From the NCBI RefSeq assembly GCF_016801865.2, contig NC_068938.1, forward strand, positions 129,980,689 to 130,044,688: a stretch of DNA of 64,000 nucleotides. Reading direction: 5' to 3'. Made by a program: the position numbers and the translations under genes. This document shows, in pieces, positions 1 through 10,744 of the stretch (position 1 is the first letter of the stretch; each line of letters opens with the position of its first letter). The stretch comes from Culex pipiens pallens (lineage: Eukaryota > Arthropoda > Insecta > Diptera > Culicidae). The notes below the pieces were generated by a model. It ran no database searches. It was not told the DNA's origin and saw only the letters and a program-made list of their open reading frames with translations.

Positions 1-357
1 ACTGGACGTTGTTTAACTGGGCTGCTTTTTAACTGGGCGCTCGATAACTGGGCTGTAGCCCACTTAAAAAGCAGACAAACTTCAAAAAACCAAAACAAAC
101 CGAAATGACCGAGGGGTTAATGGATGCCAAGAGCCTGTTCAACAAATAAAAAAACTGTTTTCAAACATTTATTTAATTTCAAGTCATAATTAAAGAAATA
201 TGAAAAGTAAGCATTGTAAATATATTTGAGAAATTTTTATGTTTATATTACATCAGGATAATACTATGCATCGGTGGTCCCCTCGTTATTTTACGTTCAG
301 CCCAGTTAGCGAGCAGCATTCGGTGACTGGGCTACGTTCTCAGCCCAGTTACCGAAC
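1..357. mobile_element. Partial MITE-like element with repeated ACTGGGCT subterminal motifs
   Basis: The octamer ACTGGGCT (or its complement) recurs near both ends: forward at about 16, 48 and 330, and as AGCCCAGT at about 298 and 341, with an AT-rich core between. This inverted and direct clustering is typical of the subterminal repeats of non-autonomous DNA transposons. The left end runs off the window, so neither the full TIR nor the target duplication can be confirmed. No coding frame is evident. Confidence 0.45.
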
Positions 358-365
358 AACTACTG

Positions 366-1470
366 TAACATCAATCTGTTAAAAGCTTACCTAATTGTAA
401 TAATTTAATACTCATTAAGCAAGATCTATTCCCAGTTGCTTCAAAAATTGATATTATCAGAAATAATTTTGATATCATAATTTTGATAATCTAATTAATT
501 ATATATAAACCAAACAATACATTTAATTGAACAAAATCATATTGAGTTTGTTCATTTATTATTTTTTCAGAGTATTTTCAAATAATAGTTCCAAAAATTT
601 AAGAAAATGTATACTTCCGCTTAAATTTCGGGAATTCCCGGGAAATTTACAAATTTCCCGGGAAACGGGAAATATTTTTTTTCGGGAAATCCCGGGAATT
701 CCCGGGAATTTTTTTCCCGGGACGGGAAATTGGACGCTCTAGAAATATTGTTTGAATATCGGAAAACTGCAAAAGTGATGAGAATATGTCGAAAGGCTTA
801 GTGTGACTAAAATGGTTATATTTCCCCAACAAGCAAACTACGGATTCTTATAAACCAGGGGTGACCAAAGTATGGCCCGCGGGTAGAGCGTCCAATTTTC
901 CGTCCCGGGAAAAAAAATTCCCGCGGGATTTCCCGAAAAAAAAATATTTCCCGTTTCCCGGGAAATTTGTACATTTCCCGGGAATTCCCGAAATTCAAGC
1001 GGAAGTACCGTAATCTGGGGCGAATCGGGACTACAGTCTGAAAAGGGACAGCAGTTTTTAGAGCGCTTAAAGCTTTTAAATTTGGAAATGGATGTACACA
1101 TTTTGTTGGCCTGAGTCTGTTCTAACCGAAACCAACCAGAAAAATCAAAATGTTGTGCTCAAATATGGTTAAAACTGTTGTCCCAAATCGCCCCATGTGT
1201 CCCGATTGACCCCAGTTTACGGTATACATTTTCTTAAATTTTTGGAACTATTTTTTGAAAATGCTCTGAAAAGAAATAAATGAACAAACTCAACATGATT
1301 TTGTTTAATCAAATGTATTATTTGGTTTATATATAATTAATCAGATTATCAGAAATTATGATATCAGAATTATTTCTGATAATATTAATTTTTGAAGCAA
1401 CTGGGAATAGATCTTGCTGAATGAGTATTAAATTATTACAATTAGGTAAGCTTTTAACAGATTGATGTTA
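366..1470. mobile_element. Foldback element with long inverted arms rich in CCCGGG
   Basis: The left arm (366-742) and right arm (884-1470) are inverted copies: the left begins TAACATCAATCTG and the right ends with its complement. Both arms carry the same AT-rich segment and a block of interleaved GGGAATTCCC, GGGAAATCCC and TTTCCCGGGAAA motifs, ending at GACGCTCTA. The right arm is longer because it holds a separate 215-bp insertion (1008-1222). The 141-bp spacer contains the start of another repeat (CAGGGGTG..GGCCCGCGGG, from 856). Related CCCGGG blocks recur at 6590-6690, 15660-15730 and 18190-18275, so this is a dispersed family. No protein is encoded. Confidence 0.7.
1008..1222. mobile_element. 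215-bp MITE with 24-bp TIRs and TA target duplication
   Basis: The left end CCGTAATCTGGGGCGAATCG is matched inverted at the right end (CCGTAAACTGGGGTCAATCG on the other strand); the terminal 24 bp pair with about three mismatches. TA flanks both ends (1006-1007, 1223-1224). The opposite arm of the surrounding foldback element, near 603-616, keeps the uninterrupted sequence, so an empty site exists in the same window. TA duplication fits a Tc1/mariner-type mobiliser, which is family knowledge. No ORF is present. Confidence 0.85.
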
Positions 1471-1989
1471 TTTCATCAAAACAATATTAACTCCTTACCT
1501 CCAAATTAAAAGTTGAGATTTTTTACGTTTTTGTTTACCATGATGAAATGAGATGAAAATCGAACTTGTGCAAAAAGAATTAATTCAATTGGTTGAATAT
1601 CTAGTACTAAAGAAATTACAATTTGAAGTAAAAGAATTATGGAGCTCTAGTGCAACTACAGGTGTTAGAGGGTTAAATGTGAAAAATAGAAGACTTTTTG
1701 TGGAATGATGTTATTTTATCGTATAATTTAAATCGTGTTGCATAATAATACAAAAAAATCATTGAAAAAATGCTTTCTATTGCTTGTTTTAAAAAAATGC
1801 AAAAATATATTCAAAGCTTGCTTCAAATATTTGAAAACATTGGGTTGTTTGGAGTAAAACCAACACTAAAAAGCTTTACCATTTGTTCAAGAGCTGAAAC
1901 CAGTATTTGTCATGAAAAACCCTTTCAATGAACTGGTCACAGAGGCAATTTTATAATTTCTCATCAAAAAATACCAAAATACATTCTCT
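1471..1989. other. AT-rich intergenic stretch, no gene seen
   Basis: AT-rich sequence between the foldback element and Juan-like copy 1. It contains no convincing ORF, RNA or repeat boundary. It continues at 6470, because the LINE was inserted into it. Confidence 0.5.
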
Positions 1990-2239
1990 TGTAGTTGAAT
2001 GATTTTTTTTTTTTTATTATTTTTTTTTTATTTATATTTATTTAAATTTCTTTTCCATGTACATTCATTCAGTTAAAATATTATTGAGTGTCCAATCACA
2101 AACGATGACTTTTCACCTCAATTTTAAATACTAGCAACTTTCATTTATTCATGAAATATTGTAGCTTTCGCTATTCAGTGATTTCAAATGTAGGAGGTCC
2201 TACATGTACAAAAGGGAAAAGGGATACCTTAAAACTAAC

Positions 2240-4850
2240 TTATAAACTATATAAAGAGCGGATCAATGCAGCTGAAGACTGCAATGATTTTTGTCGAAAT
2301 GCATCAATTATCTTATTGGACATAACATCCAAAGAGTCAACTTCGGCTAATTGATGAAGTTCACTGGTGCTGAACCAGGGAGGAAGTTTCAGAATCATTT
2401 TCAGAATTTTGTTCTGAATCCTCTGAAGTTTTTTCTTCCTGGTTAAGCAACAGCTTGTCCAGATCGGCACAGCATAAAGTATGGCAGGTCTGAAAATTTG
2501 TTTATAAATTAACAGTTTATTCTTGAGACAAAGTCTAGAATTCCTGTTTATAAGTGGATACAAACATTTAATATATTTGTTACATTTAACCTGGATACTT
2601 TCAATGTGATCCTTGTAAGTAAGGTTTTTGTCAAAACCAAGTCCAAGATATTTCACTTGATCCTCCCACTTTAAATTTACCTCATTCATCTTTATAATGT
2701 GATGACTTTTTGGTTTAAGAAAATCAGCCCTTGGTTTGTGAGGGAAAATAATAAGTTGAGTTTTTGCAGCATTTGGAGTAATTTTCCATTCTTTCAAATA
2801 AGAATTGAAAATATCCAAGCTTTTTTGTAATCTTCTTGTGATGACACGAAGGCTTCTGCTTTGGCGGAGATGCTTGTGTCATCAGCAAAAAGTGATTTCT
2901 GACATCCTGGGGGCAAATCAGGCAAGTCAGAAGTAAAAATATTGTATAAAATTGGACCCAAAATGCTTCCTTGAGGGACGCCAGCACGTACAGGTAGTTG
3001 ATCAGATTTGCTATTCTGATAACATACCTGCAGAGTACGATCCGTCAAATAATTTTGAATAATTTTCACGATATAAATCGGAAAATTAAACCTTTTCAAT
3101 TTCGCAATCAATCCTTTATGCCAAACACTGTCAAATGCTTTTTCTATGTCTAGGAGAGCAGCGCCAGTAGAATAGCCCTCAGATTTGTTGCTTCGAATTA
3201 AATTTGAAACTCTCAACAACTGATGAGTAGTTGAATGCCCAAGGCGAAATCCAAACTGCTCATCAGCGAAAATTGAATTTTCATTAATGTGCGTCATCAT
3301 TCTATTAAGAATTATTCTTTCGAATAATTTACTAATAGATGAAAGCAAACTAATGGGCCGATAGCTTGAGGCTTCGGCAGGATTTTTATCCGGTTTCAAA
3401 ATCGGAATTACTTTGGCATTTTTCCAACTACTGGGAAAATATGCCAAATCAAAACATTTGTTGAAAATTTTGACCAAGCAACTTAAAGTTGCTTCTGGTA
3501 ATTTTTTAATTAAAATGTAAAAATGCCATCCTCACCAGGGGCTTTCATATTTTTAAATTTTTTGATAATAGATTTTATTTCATTCAGATCCGTATTAAAA
3601 ACTTCATCTGATGAAAATTCTTGTTCAACAATATTCTGAAATTCTATTGAAATTTGATTTTCAATAGGACTCAAAACATTCAAGTTGAAATTATGAGCAC
3701 TCTCAAACTGCTGAGCAAGTTTTTGAGCTTTTTCCCCATTAGTTAATAGAATATTATCACCATCTTTTAAAGAAGGGATGGGTTTTTGAGGTTTCTTAAG
3801 AACCTTTGAAAGTTTCCAAAAAGGTTTGGAATAAGGTTTAATTTGTTCGACATCTCTTGCGAACTTTTCATTTCGCAGGAGAGTGAATCTGTGGTCAATA
3901 ACCTTTTGCAAATCTTTTTGAATTCGCTTCAGTGCAGGATCACGAGAACGTTGATACTGTCTTCGGCGAACATTTTTCAGACGAATCAGAAGCTGAAGAT
4001 CGTCATCAATAATGGGAGAATCAAATTTGACTTTGACTTGAGGAATAGCAATATTCCTAGCATCCAAAATTGCATTAGTTAAAGATTCCAAATTATTCTC
4101 AATATGATGCTGATACCTGTCCCAATTAGCTTTGTGGTAATTAAACACAGAACTATTGGGTCTGGTAACTGCTTCATGAGAAAGTGAAAAAGTTACTGGG
4201 AGGTGATCAGAATCAAAATCAGCATGAGTCACTAAAGGACCACAATACTGACTTTGATTTGTCAAAACCAAATCAATTGTTGATGGATTTCTAACAGAAG
4301 AAAAGCAGGTTGGCCCATTCGGGTATAAAACCGAATAAAGACCAGAAGTGCAATCTCTGAATAGAATTTTACCATTGGAATTTACTTTAGAATTATTCCA
4401 AGATTGGTGTTTGGCATTAAAATCACCGATAATCAAAAATCGAGATCTATGCCGAGTAAGTTTATTCAAATCGCCTTTGAAATAATTTTTATTATCCCCA
4501 GTGCACTGGAAAGGCAAATATGCAGCTGCAATCATAATTTTCCCAAAAGAAGTTTCAAGTTCAATGCCCAAACTTTCAATTACTTTTAACTTAAAGTCAC
4601 GTAACGTGCTATAAGTCATACTACGGTGGATAACTATTGCAACTCCACCGCCATTTCGATTCATTCGGTTATTAGTTATAACTTTATAATCTGGATCACT
4701 TTTCAAATAAGTGCCAGTTTTTAAAAATGTTTCGGTTATAACAGCAACATGCACGTTATGAACTCGTAAAAAGTTGAAAAATTCATTTTCTTTCGCTTTT
4801 AAAGAGCGAGCATTAAAATTCATAATATTGATGGAATTACTTAGATCCAT
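2240..4850 (-). pseudogene. LINE ORF2 (endonuclease-reverse transcriptase), copy 1, broken
   Basis: The N-terminal part (3510-4850) is an APE-type endonuclease: NFNARSLK, the acidic ITET, GDFNAKHQSW, IDLVLTN and SDHLPVTF are all present. The reverse transcriptase (2794-3477) has the LDIEKAFDSVWH, VPQGSILGP and FADDTS motifs, and the C-terminal part lies at 2240-2818. Three lesions are visible. The endonuclease frame ends at 3510 and the RT frame resumes just after it, offset by one base at a T run. A C is missing near 2857 compared with copy 2, splitting the RT. Finally, 48 bp (16 codons) are deleted near 4090, between short CAA repeats. It cannot encode an active enzyme. Confidence 0.92.
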
Positions 4851-6234
4851 GATTAAACTTCAGGGTAAGAACAACATCATTCGCAAATTTTAATCCAATC
4901 TGGATTGCTTCCATCGTGGATGTAGCATTACTCATTGTTTGAATCAAACCAAACAGTGAGTTTTGCAAAAAAGTCATTTTTTCAAACGTAACATCGCCGA
5001 GATCAGAAGATCCCAAAGCGTTGCCAGCAGAAAAATTTTCAAATGAGATTTGAGGTACCTGCCCAATTTCAGAAAGATTGGTAGAGGATTTAAAATTCGT
5101 GGATGAACCCGAAACGACGTTAGCATAAGAAATGCCATTGTTGTTACCTAACTTTTCCACGGGAGGGGTATTTCTAGAATTGTTCGAGTGAGACAGCACG
5201 AACGTTTGATTTAAAGATGCAGGTACAACCTGACTTTGAGAAAATTTCGGTTTGGATTTCGGCTGATGCTTAGCACGAGAATCCAAAACCTTTTTTCTGA
5301 TGGGGCAATCCCAGAAATTTGATTTGTGATTTCCACCACAATTTGCACATTTAAATTGGGTGACTTCTTTCACGGGACAATTGTCCTTGTCGTGAGAAGA
5401 ATCCCCGCAAACCATGCATTTTGGAACCATGGCGCAATGATCAGTACCGTGACCGAATGCCTGGCAACGCCGGCACTGGGTCAGATTCTGGCCATTACCG
5501 CCATGTTTCTTAAAATGCTCCCACTTTACCCGTACATGGAACAAAAACTGAACTTTGTCCAAAAGTTTCAAATTGTTGATTTCATTTCTGTTGAAATGAA
5601 TCAGATAAAATTGTGAAGTCAAACCAAAGCGAGAAATATTCCCGTTTGATTTTTTCTTCATCGGTATTACTTGGGATGGGGCAAAGCCAAGCAACACCTT
5701 AAGTTCGTTTTTGATCTCATCCACCGACAAGTCGTTGGAGAGACCTTTCAAGACCGCCTTGAATGGCCGAGCATTCTTGGTCTCATACGTGTAGAAATTG
5801 TGTTTGTGGTTTTTCAAATAACCAACAAAAGTTTGGTGATCTTGTAAAGATTCCGTCAACAAGCGACATTCTCCTCTTCGACCAAGCTGGAACGAAACTT
5901 TCAAATTGCAAGTTTCCTTGCAATTCTTCAGTTGCGTTCGAAAGCTGGCCAAATCGGAGACGGAAGTCACTACAATTGGCGGAGCCTTTACTCGTTTCTC
6001 GACGGCAGAAGGCTCAGTACGAGGAGAAGGTTCCTTGTCATCAGTTTCGGATAAAACACCGAAACTGTTTGTCAATGGAATTGGAGGATTGACCTCACAT
6101 TCAGAATCAGAATCAGACCTCAGAAGAGGCTGTTTTCTTTTTCTGTTTCCGTTAGCCGGTTTAGCGTTCAAACGCTTCACCGACGTAACGACCAAATCTT
6201 CAGAAGATTTGCGTTTACCTTTGTTTTGACGCAT
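4837..6234 (-). CDS. LINE ORF1 protein (gag-like, three zinc knuckles), copy 1
   Basis: 465 codons, uninterrupted. The basic N-terminus (residues 1-35) is followed by an acidic/serine stretch near 38-47 and a folded region at about 105-250 resembling the domain preceding the knuckles in Jockey-clade ORF1s. Three cysteine-histidine knuckles follow at about 264-312, starting with CRRCQAFGHGTDHC, then CMVCGDSSHDKDNC and CANCGGNHKSNFWDC. In this family the protein binds element RNA and forms ribonucleoprotein particles that reach the nucleus. The stop overlaps the ORF2 start by 14 nt, as expected for coupled translation. It differs from the copy 2 protein at only about three residues. Confidence 0.92.
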   Translation of the reverse strand: MRQNKGKRKSSEDLVVTSVKRLNAKPANGNRKRKQPLLRSDSDSECEVNPPIPLTNSFGVLSETDDKEPSPRTEPSAVEKRVKAPPIVVTSVSDLASFRTQLKNCKETCNLKVSFQLGRRGECRLLTESLQDHQTFVGYLKNHKHNFYTYETKNARPFKAVLKGLSNDLSVDEIKNELKVLLGFAPSQVIPMKKKSNGNISRFGLTSQFYLIHFNRNEINNLKLLDKVQFLFHVRVKWEHFKKHGGNGQNLTQCRRCQAFGHGTDHCAMVPKCMVCGDSSHDKDNCPVKEVTQFKCANCGGNHKSNFWDCPIRKKVLDSRAKHQPKSKPKFSQSQVVPASLNQTFVLSHSNNSRNTPPVEKLGNNNGISYANVVSGSSTNFKSSTNLSEIGQVPQISFENFSAGNALGSSDLGDVTFEKMTFLQNSLFGLIQTMSNATSTMEAIQIGLKFANDVVLTLKFNHGSK

Positions 6235-6589
6235 TTTGCAAGCAAAGTTCTCTTAAAAAGATGGCTTCGTTTGTAAAATACAACAAAATTTCAGGTGGGG
6301 TTAGTCTTGAAAAGACTGTTTAGAATTTTGGAAAATAACTCAGGTAGTCTTTAAAAAGACTGTGAATTTTGTTTTGAAATAACTCTGAGCTTAGGTAGTA
6401 AAAAATACCGCAGCTCTAGTGTCCGTTCACCACGAAGGTTCGCAAGACACTGTAGTTGAATGATTTTTTACATCCAGTCAAGCTGTTAATTGATCTTCAC
6501 ACTTATTTAAACCATTAGTGTTGATGTCCTATACATTTTTGTTGCATAATATTAATTAAAACCGAGATCATAACAATTTTCAATAAATT

Positions 6590-7110
6590 TAAAATTTCCC
6601 GGGAATTCCCGGTATTTCCCGGGAAATTGGCTGAAAATTTCCCGTTTCCCGGGAAATCGGCTGAAAATTTCCCGTTTCCCGGGAAATTGGACGCTCCACC
6701 CGCGGGCCAAACGTGGCACGCGAAGTGATTTTTTATGGCCCGCGGACCCGATTTGAATAAAAATGGAAATTGGCCCTTTGACGCATCTTGTTAGTGATTT
6801 TATAATTCCTAAAAATATAGATTAAATTCATGCTTTTTATTAATGAACCTTTGAAGTTTTTGTTTGTATAAAACTAATGATTATTCCATACTTTGATCCC
6901 GATTATATGAAACAAATATTGTGTTGAAAAATCTATCTTATTGAAATACTGTAGGTAAGACTAATGTGATTGAAAAGAGTAATTTTTGTCAAAATTTTCA
7001 TCAAACATTTTTGGAAATGAGTTAAGCAGAAAGCAGAAAACTGTGAATGTAGTTAAAAAAAAGGTATATAATAAATCAAAAATCATTGCGTACGATTATT
7101 TTTATATTTG
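6590..7110. repeat. CCCGGG block joined to a GGCCCGC-type dispersed element fragment
   Basis: At 6590-6690, TTTCCCGGGAAATTGGCTG-type units repeat and end at GGACGCTC. The sequence then passes directly into GGCCCGCGG-containing DNA, the same junction (in inverse orientation) as at 870-895. The downstream 6930-7080 segment resembles 17340-17520. I take this as one decayed non-autonomous element family with fragments at 856-890, 13290-13490, 15343-15380 and 17330-18076. Confidence 0.5.
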
Positions 7111-8150
7111 GGGCTCAAACTGATTTTGCACTTACAACCTTTTTTCATAAAATTATTTTTATTAGGTCCTTTTCGGTACTGGGACCTGGTTAGGACCAAG
7201 TCGGCCACTAAGAACCTTCCTCCTTGTGATTTAAACTCATTAAAGTTGCACATTAGTTTAAAATAAATTTTCGTACTCTCACAAAGTTTGTGTAATCCAT
7301 TCTGAAATAAATTAAAAAATCAATAAAAAAAAAAGGTGCAGTGGTAATGCTACAGGCATAACCATCATGACGAAGAACTTCGGACACAAAAGTAAATGAA
7401 TTTTTTTATAGTTTTCTTATTTGCGTTTCTTGGCCACAAAATCAATCACGAAACGGTTATTTCTTAAGATCTATTTATTTCTGCTCTAAGATCTTATGGT
7501 ATTTTGACGTTGGATAACGTCTAAAGTTTTGAAACGCTTCACAGCTAATCGTAATGTCAAGATTTTCGTGCCAGTTGATTTGAAATCATTTCATCAATTC
7601 TCTTTTAAACTTTTGGCATTGAACAATGTTTTAAAAATATTTTGAAATAATAAAAAGCCATTATCAGGACTCCAATTCATTACAAAGAGCCAGTCTGAAC
7701 CATGTGTTAAAGATTTTCTTTGCGTCACAACAAATTTGAATCACTTTAAACGATTTATTCCCACACATTACAAGACTTTTTTCTCGTTTTGACGTTTCTA
7801 CGGCGTTCTCTCTACCTTCCTACGGCATTCGCCACCTAGATTTCTTCGTTCCACGAAATCCTAAAACGAAAATCTATTTCATTTGCGTACTCAAATCACT
7901 CTCGACAGTCTACGAGGAAGCGACGACACAGCGGCAACAAAGATAGCTGAAGGCGGAGAAGCATCGCGGCGAAGGGGCAGACCGAACCTGGAAGGGTTCA
8001 ACGTTGTTCGCGATGGGGAAATTTTCTGGCAAGGCTCTTGCCTACCATCGGCGACAGCCAAGTAAATTTCAACAGCAAGCATTAAAAAGCCCTTTTTAGG
8101 GCTCAAATTGATTACGAAAGAGTTATTCTCAATTTCAATAATTTCGCAAT
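7111..8150. other. Low-complexity intergenic DNA, no gene supported
   Basis: No frame here has homologue-like features. A 60-codon open frame at 7883-8065 resembles nothing I recognise. A perfect 6-bp stem with a TTTT loop lies at 8088-8103 (see findings). Confidence 0.4.
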
Positions 8151-8174
8151 TATCGATTTATTACCCCCAGCGAT

Positions 8175-9230
8175 TTATTACTCATATTGCCAAAAAGTTC
8201 AAGATTGCTAGTGAAATCTGGGATAAGATTATTGTATTTTGTTCCCCCAAGGTGAACTTTCCATGAGGGCACCGGCAACTCCAGGTTGTGGCCACTACTG
8301 TCGAAATGGCCATTTGCAGGTTCAATATCAAAACAATGAATTTTGATACCCATATTGCAACAACTCGTATGTTTCGGTAAATTTTACATTGGGCCCAAGA
8401 GGAACCTGCTTTGAGGGCACCGGCCACTCCAGGTTGTGGCCACTACTGTCGAAATGGCCATTATCATGTTCAGTATCAAAAACCATGAATTTTGATAACC
8501 ATATTGCCACTACTCCTATGGTTTTGTAAATGTCCCCCCAGACCCCGGGGGAATCTGCTTTGAGATCACCGGCCACTCCAGGTTTTGGCCACTACTGTCG
8601 AAATGGCCATTATCATGTTCAGTATCAAAAACCATGAATTTTGATAACTATATTGCCACTACTCCTATGGTTTTGTAAATGTCCCCCCAGACCCCGGGGG
8701 AACCTGCTTTGAGATCACCGGCCACTCCAGGTTTTGGCCACTGCTGTCGAAATGGCCATTATCATGTTCAGTATCAAAAACCATGAATTTTGATAACCAT
8801 ATTGCCACTACTCCTATGGTTTTGTAAATGTCCCCCCAGACCCCGGGGGAATCTGCTTTGAGATCACCGGCCACTCCAGGTTTTGGCCACTACTGTCGAA
8901 ATGGCCATTATCATGTTCAGTATCAAAAACCATGAATTTTGATAACTATATTGCCACTACTCCTATGGTTTTGTAAATGTCCCCTCAGACCCCGGGGGAA
9001 CCTGCTTTGAGATCACCGGCCACTCCAGGTTTTGGCCACTGCTGTCGAAATGGCCATTATCATGTTCAGTATCAAAAACCATGAATTTTGATACCCATAT
9101 TGCCACAACTCGTATGGTTCTGTAAATGTCCCCCGGGCCCCGGGGGAACCTTCTTTGAGGGCACCGGCCACTCCAGGTTTTGGCCACCACTGGCGTAAAC
9201 GAAATCTTCGAACGAATTGGGGGAAGCTTC
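8175..9230. repeat. Satellite array, about seven units of 148-149 bp
   Basis: The anchor CGGCCACTCC (or a one-base variant) starts at 8273, 8421, 8570, 8719, 8868, 9017 and 9165, giving spacings of 148, 149, 149, 149, 149 and 148. Units contain GTATCAAAAACCATGAATTT and a GC-rich ACCCCGGGGG core. The first and last units are more diverged, as usual for array edges. The unit is homologous to the 141-bp unit at 10.75-12.0 kb. Minus-strand open frames of 67-101 codons here are repeat by-products. Confidence 0.9.
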
Positions 9231-10740
9231 CTGACTGGCCCGGCTGTGCATCCCGGGGCCGTGACCAATTACACGAGCTCGTAGTAGATTCGTTGTACTA
9301 ACCCATACAACAGGGCTACAACAATTTTCACACAGTCTACTAGGTTAAGCGATTTTGCTCCACTGCCTAAAAGTTGCCTCCGCTGGCGGTTTTGCTCGTC
9401 CCCGGGTGTATCTGTAGTTGGTCGCAGTCTTTGATAACCTTTTCAGGTGACGAATTTAGATACATCAATCGAACATCCGTGGAAGGGAAACTCGACGCAT
9501 CGAACTCAATCAGCGTGTACCATGAAACGAGAGTGTGTGTATGTGTGTGTGAACGCGCATTTGGCAATTTTCTTGAATCTGCCATCCTACGGCATTTGGT
9601 GTGTCATTCTACGGCATTCGCACACAATTTGCCCTCTTCGGTGCTGCTCTCCGATTCTCTCTCTCTCTCTCTAGAAAATAAAGGTAATTTTTCAGAAGAA
9701 ATCCTTCTCCGAAAGAGGGAATTTGCGTTGCTAGGGCTCTCTCTCTCCCTGCTGCTGCTGCTTCACCCGTCTGCAGCTCAGATATGAGCCGACCCGACTT
9801 GTTCAGCATCTCGTTGGCAACTAAGTAGAGTGGAAAGGGTAGAACGCATTTTTATACTTCTACTTCGCTATTACTTCCCCTCTTTTCACGATTGTCGACG
9901 ACCAGTTCTGCTGCGGCGGTTTTCCCATCAAAAGCTATTCTGCCAATACTGAAAATTTTATAGAAAATTGCTGAAGGTTTTCCGAATCGAATGGTCCAAA
10001 AATTATGTAATTCCAATGTGTCTGGATGAAGATATTACCGTTTGAAATAACGTTCGCCAAATGTGACGCTTGGGATCGAAATTTTGAACGAACGTACGTG
10101 TTCAATTTCATTAAGATTTCACAACTCGAGCAGCGAACAACGACGAGGAGGACTTGGCATCTGGACCTGCCTAAGATTTCATCGTGTGGTCAACACAACT
10201 GTTCCTGAACCGGATTCGAGCGGAACGACGCCTACACGCCGTTGGTTCATGATCCGCATTCGGGCGAAAAAACGATTTTTGGTCCAGCTGCTGACAGTCA
10301 GGAAACGTCCAGCGAAAATTCAAGAATTTTAATCAACCCTGTTCAGGGCTAACGACTGTTGAAAGAGTAATTTTTGCTAAAATCTTGTTTTCAATAATTT
10401 TGCCACGCAGTTTGCTGCGAATTTTCAGTTATTCTTTATGAGCATTTTTCATGTTTGTTGTTTTTGTGCTGTGGGAGTGGATTTTTGACAACGGCTGGGC
10501 AACGCAGTAGGCGCAGATTTTTGTCATTCGAACGAAACGACACCAACACGGTGATTCTTGTTTTGCGTTTGGCGCATCGGCCAACAATTTGGCAGCGCAG
10601 CAGGCTCAGATTTTTGGACTGCACGCGCTTACACTCACACACACACATATGTAATCGCTCGTAAACTTCGAGGTGATTCTGATTCCGAGGCTGGATTTAA
10701 TTTCATTTCCGTGACCGTGCAGCAACATCACAGAGGAGCA
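9231..10740. other. Unique stretch between the two satellite arrays
   Basis: Moderately GC-rich, with short microsatellites: GT at about 9531-9551, TC at about 9653-9673, CTG at about 9752-9763, CA at about 10630-10646. Several short open frames overlap on both strands, but none shows a recognisable domain. It may be regulatory or a remnant of an older gene; I cannot support a specific call. Confidence 0.35.
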
Positions 10741-10744
10741 GCTA

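Larger units (their letters stand above)
2009..6450 (-). mobile_element. Full-length Juan-like (Jockey clade) non-LTR retrotransposon, copy 1
   Basis: The element is read on the minus strand. Its 5' end is at 6450, followed by a UTR of about 215 nt, ORF1, ORF2, a short 3' UTR and a poly(A) tract seen as T/A-rich sequence at 2009-2030. A 19-bp target duplication beginning TGTAGTTGAATGA flanks it (1990-2008 and 6451-6469), proving a complete target-primed insertion. The length of about 4.44 kb and the ORF1/ORF2 layout fit Juan elements of mosquitoes; the Juan name rests on my recognition, the Jockey-clade assignment on the domains. ORF1 is intact, whereas ORF2 carries two frameshifts and a 48-bp deletion, so this copy is dead. 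It is about 99% identical to the copy at 22.7-27.4 kb. Confidence 0.93.

Noticed and set aside
7883..8065. 60-codon plus frame before the stem-loop
   Set aside because: No recognisable domain, no conserved context, overlapped by an antisense frame of similar size.
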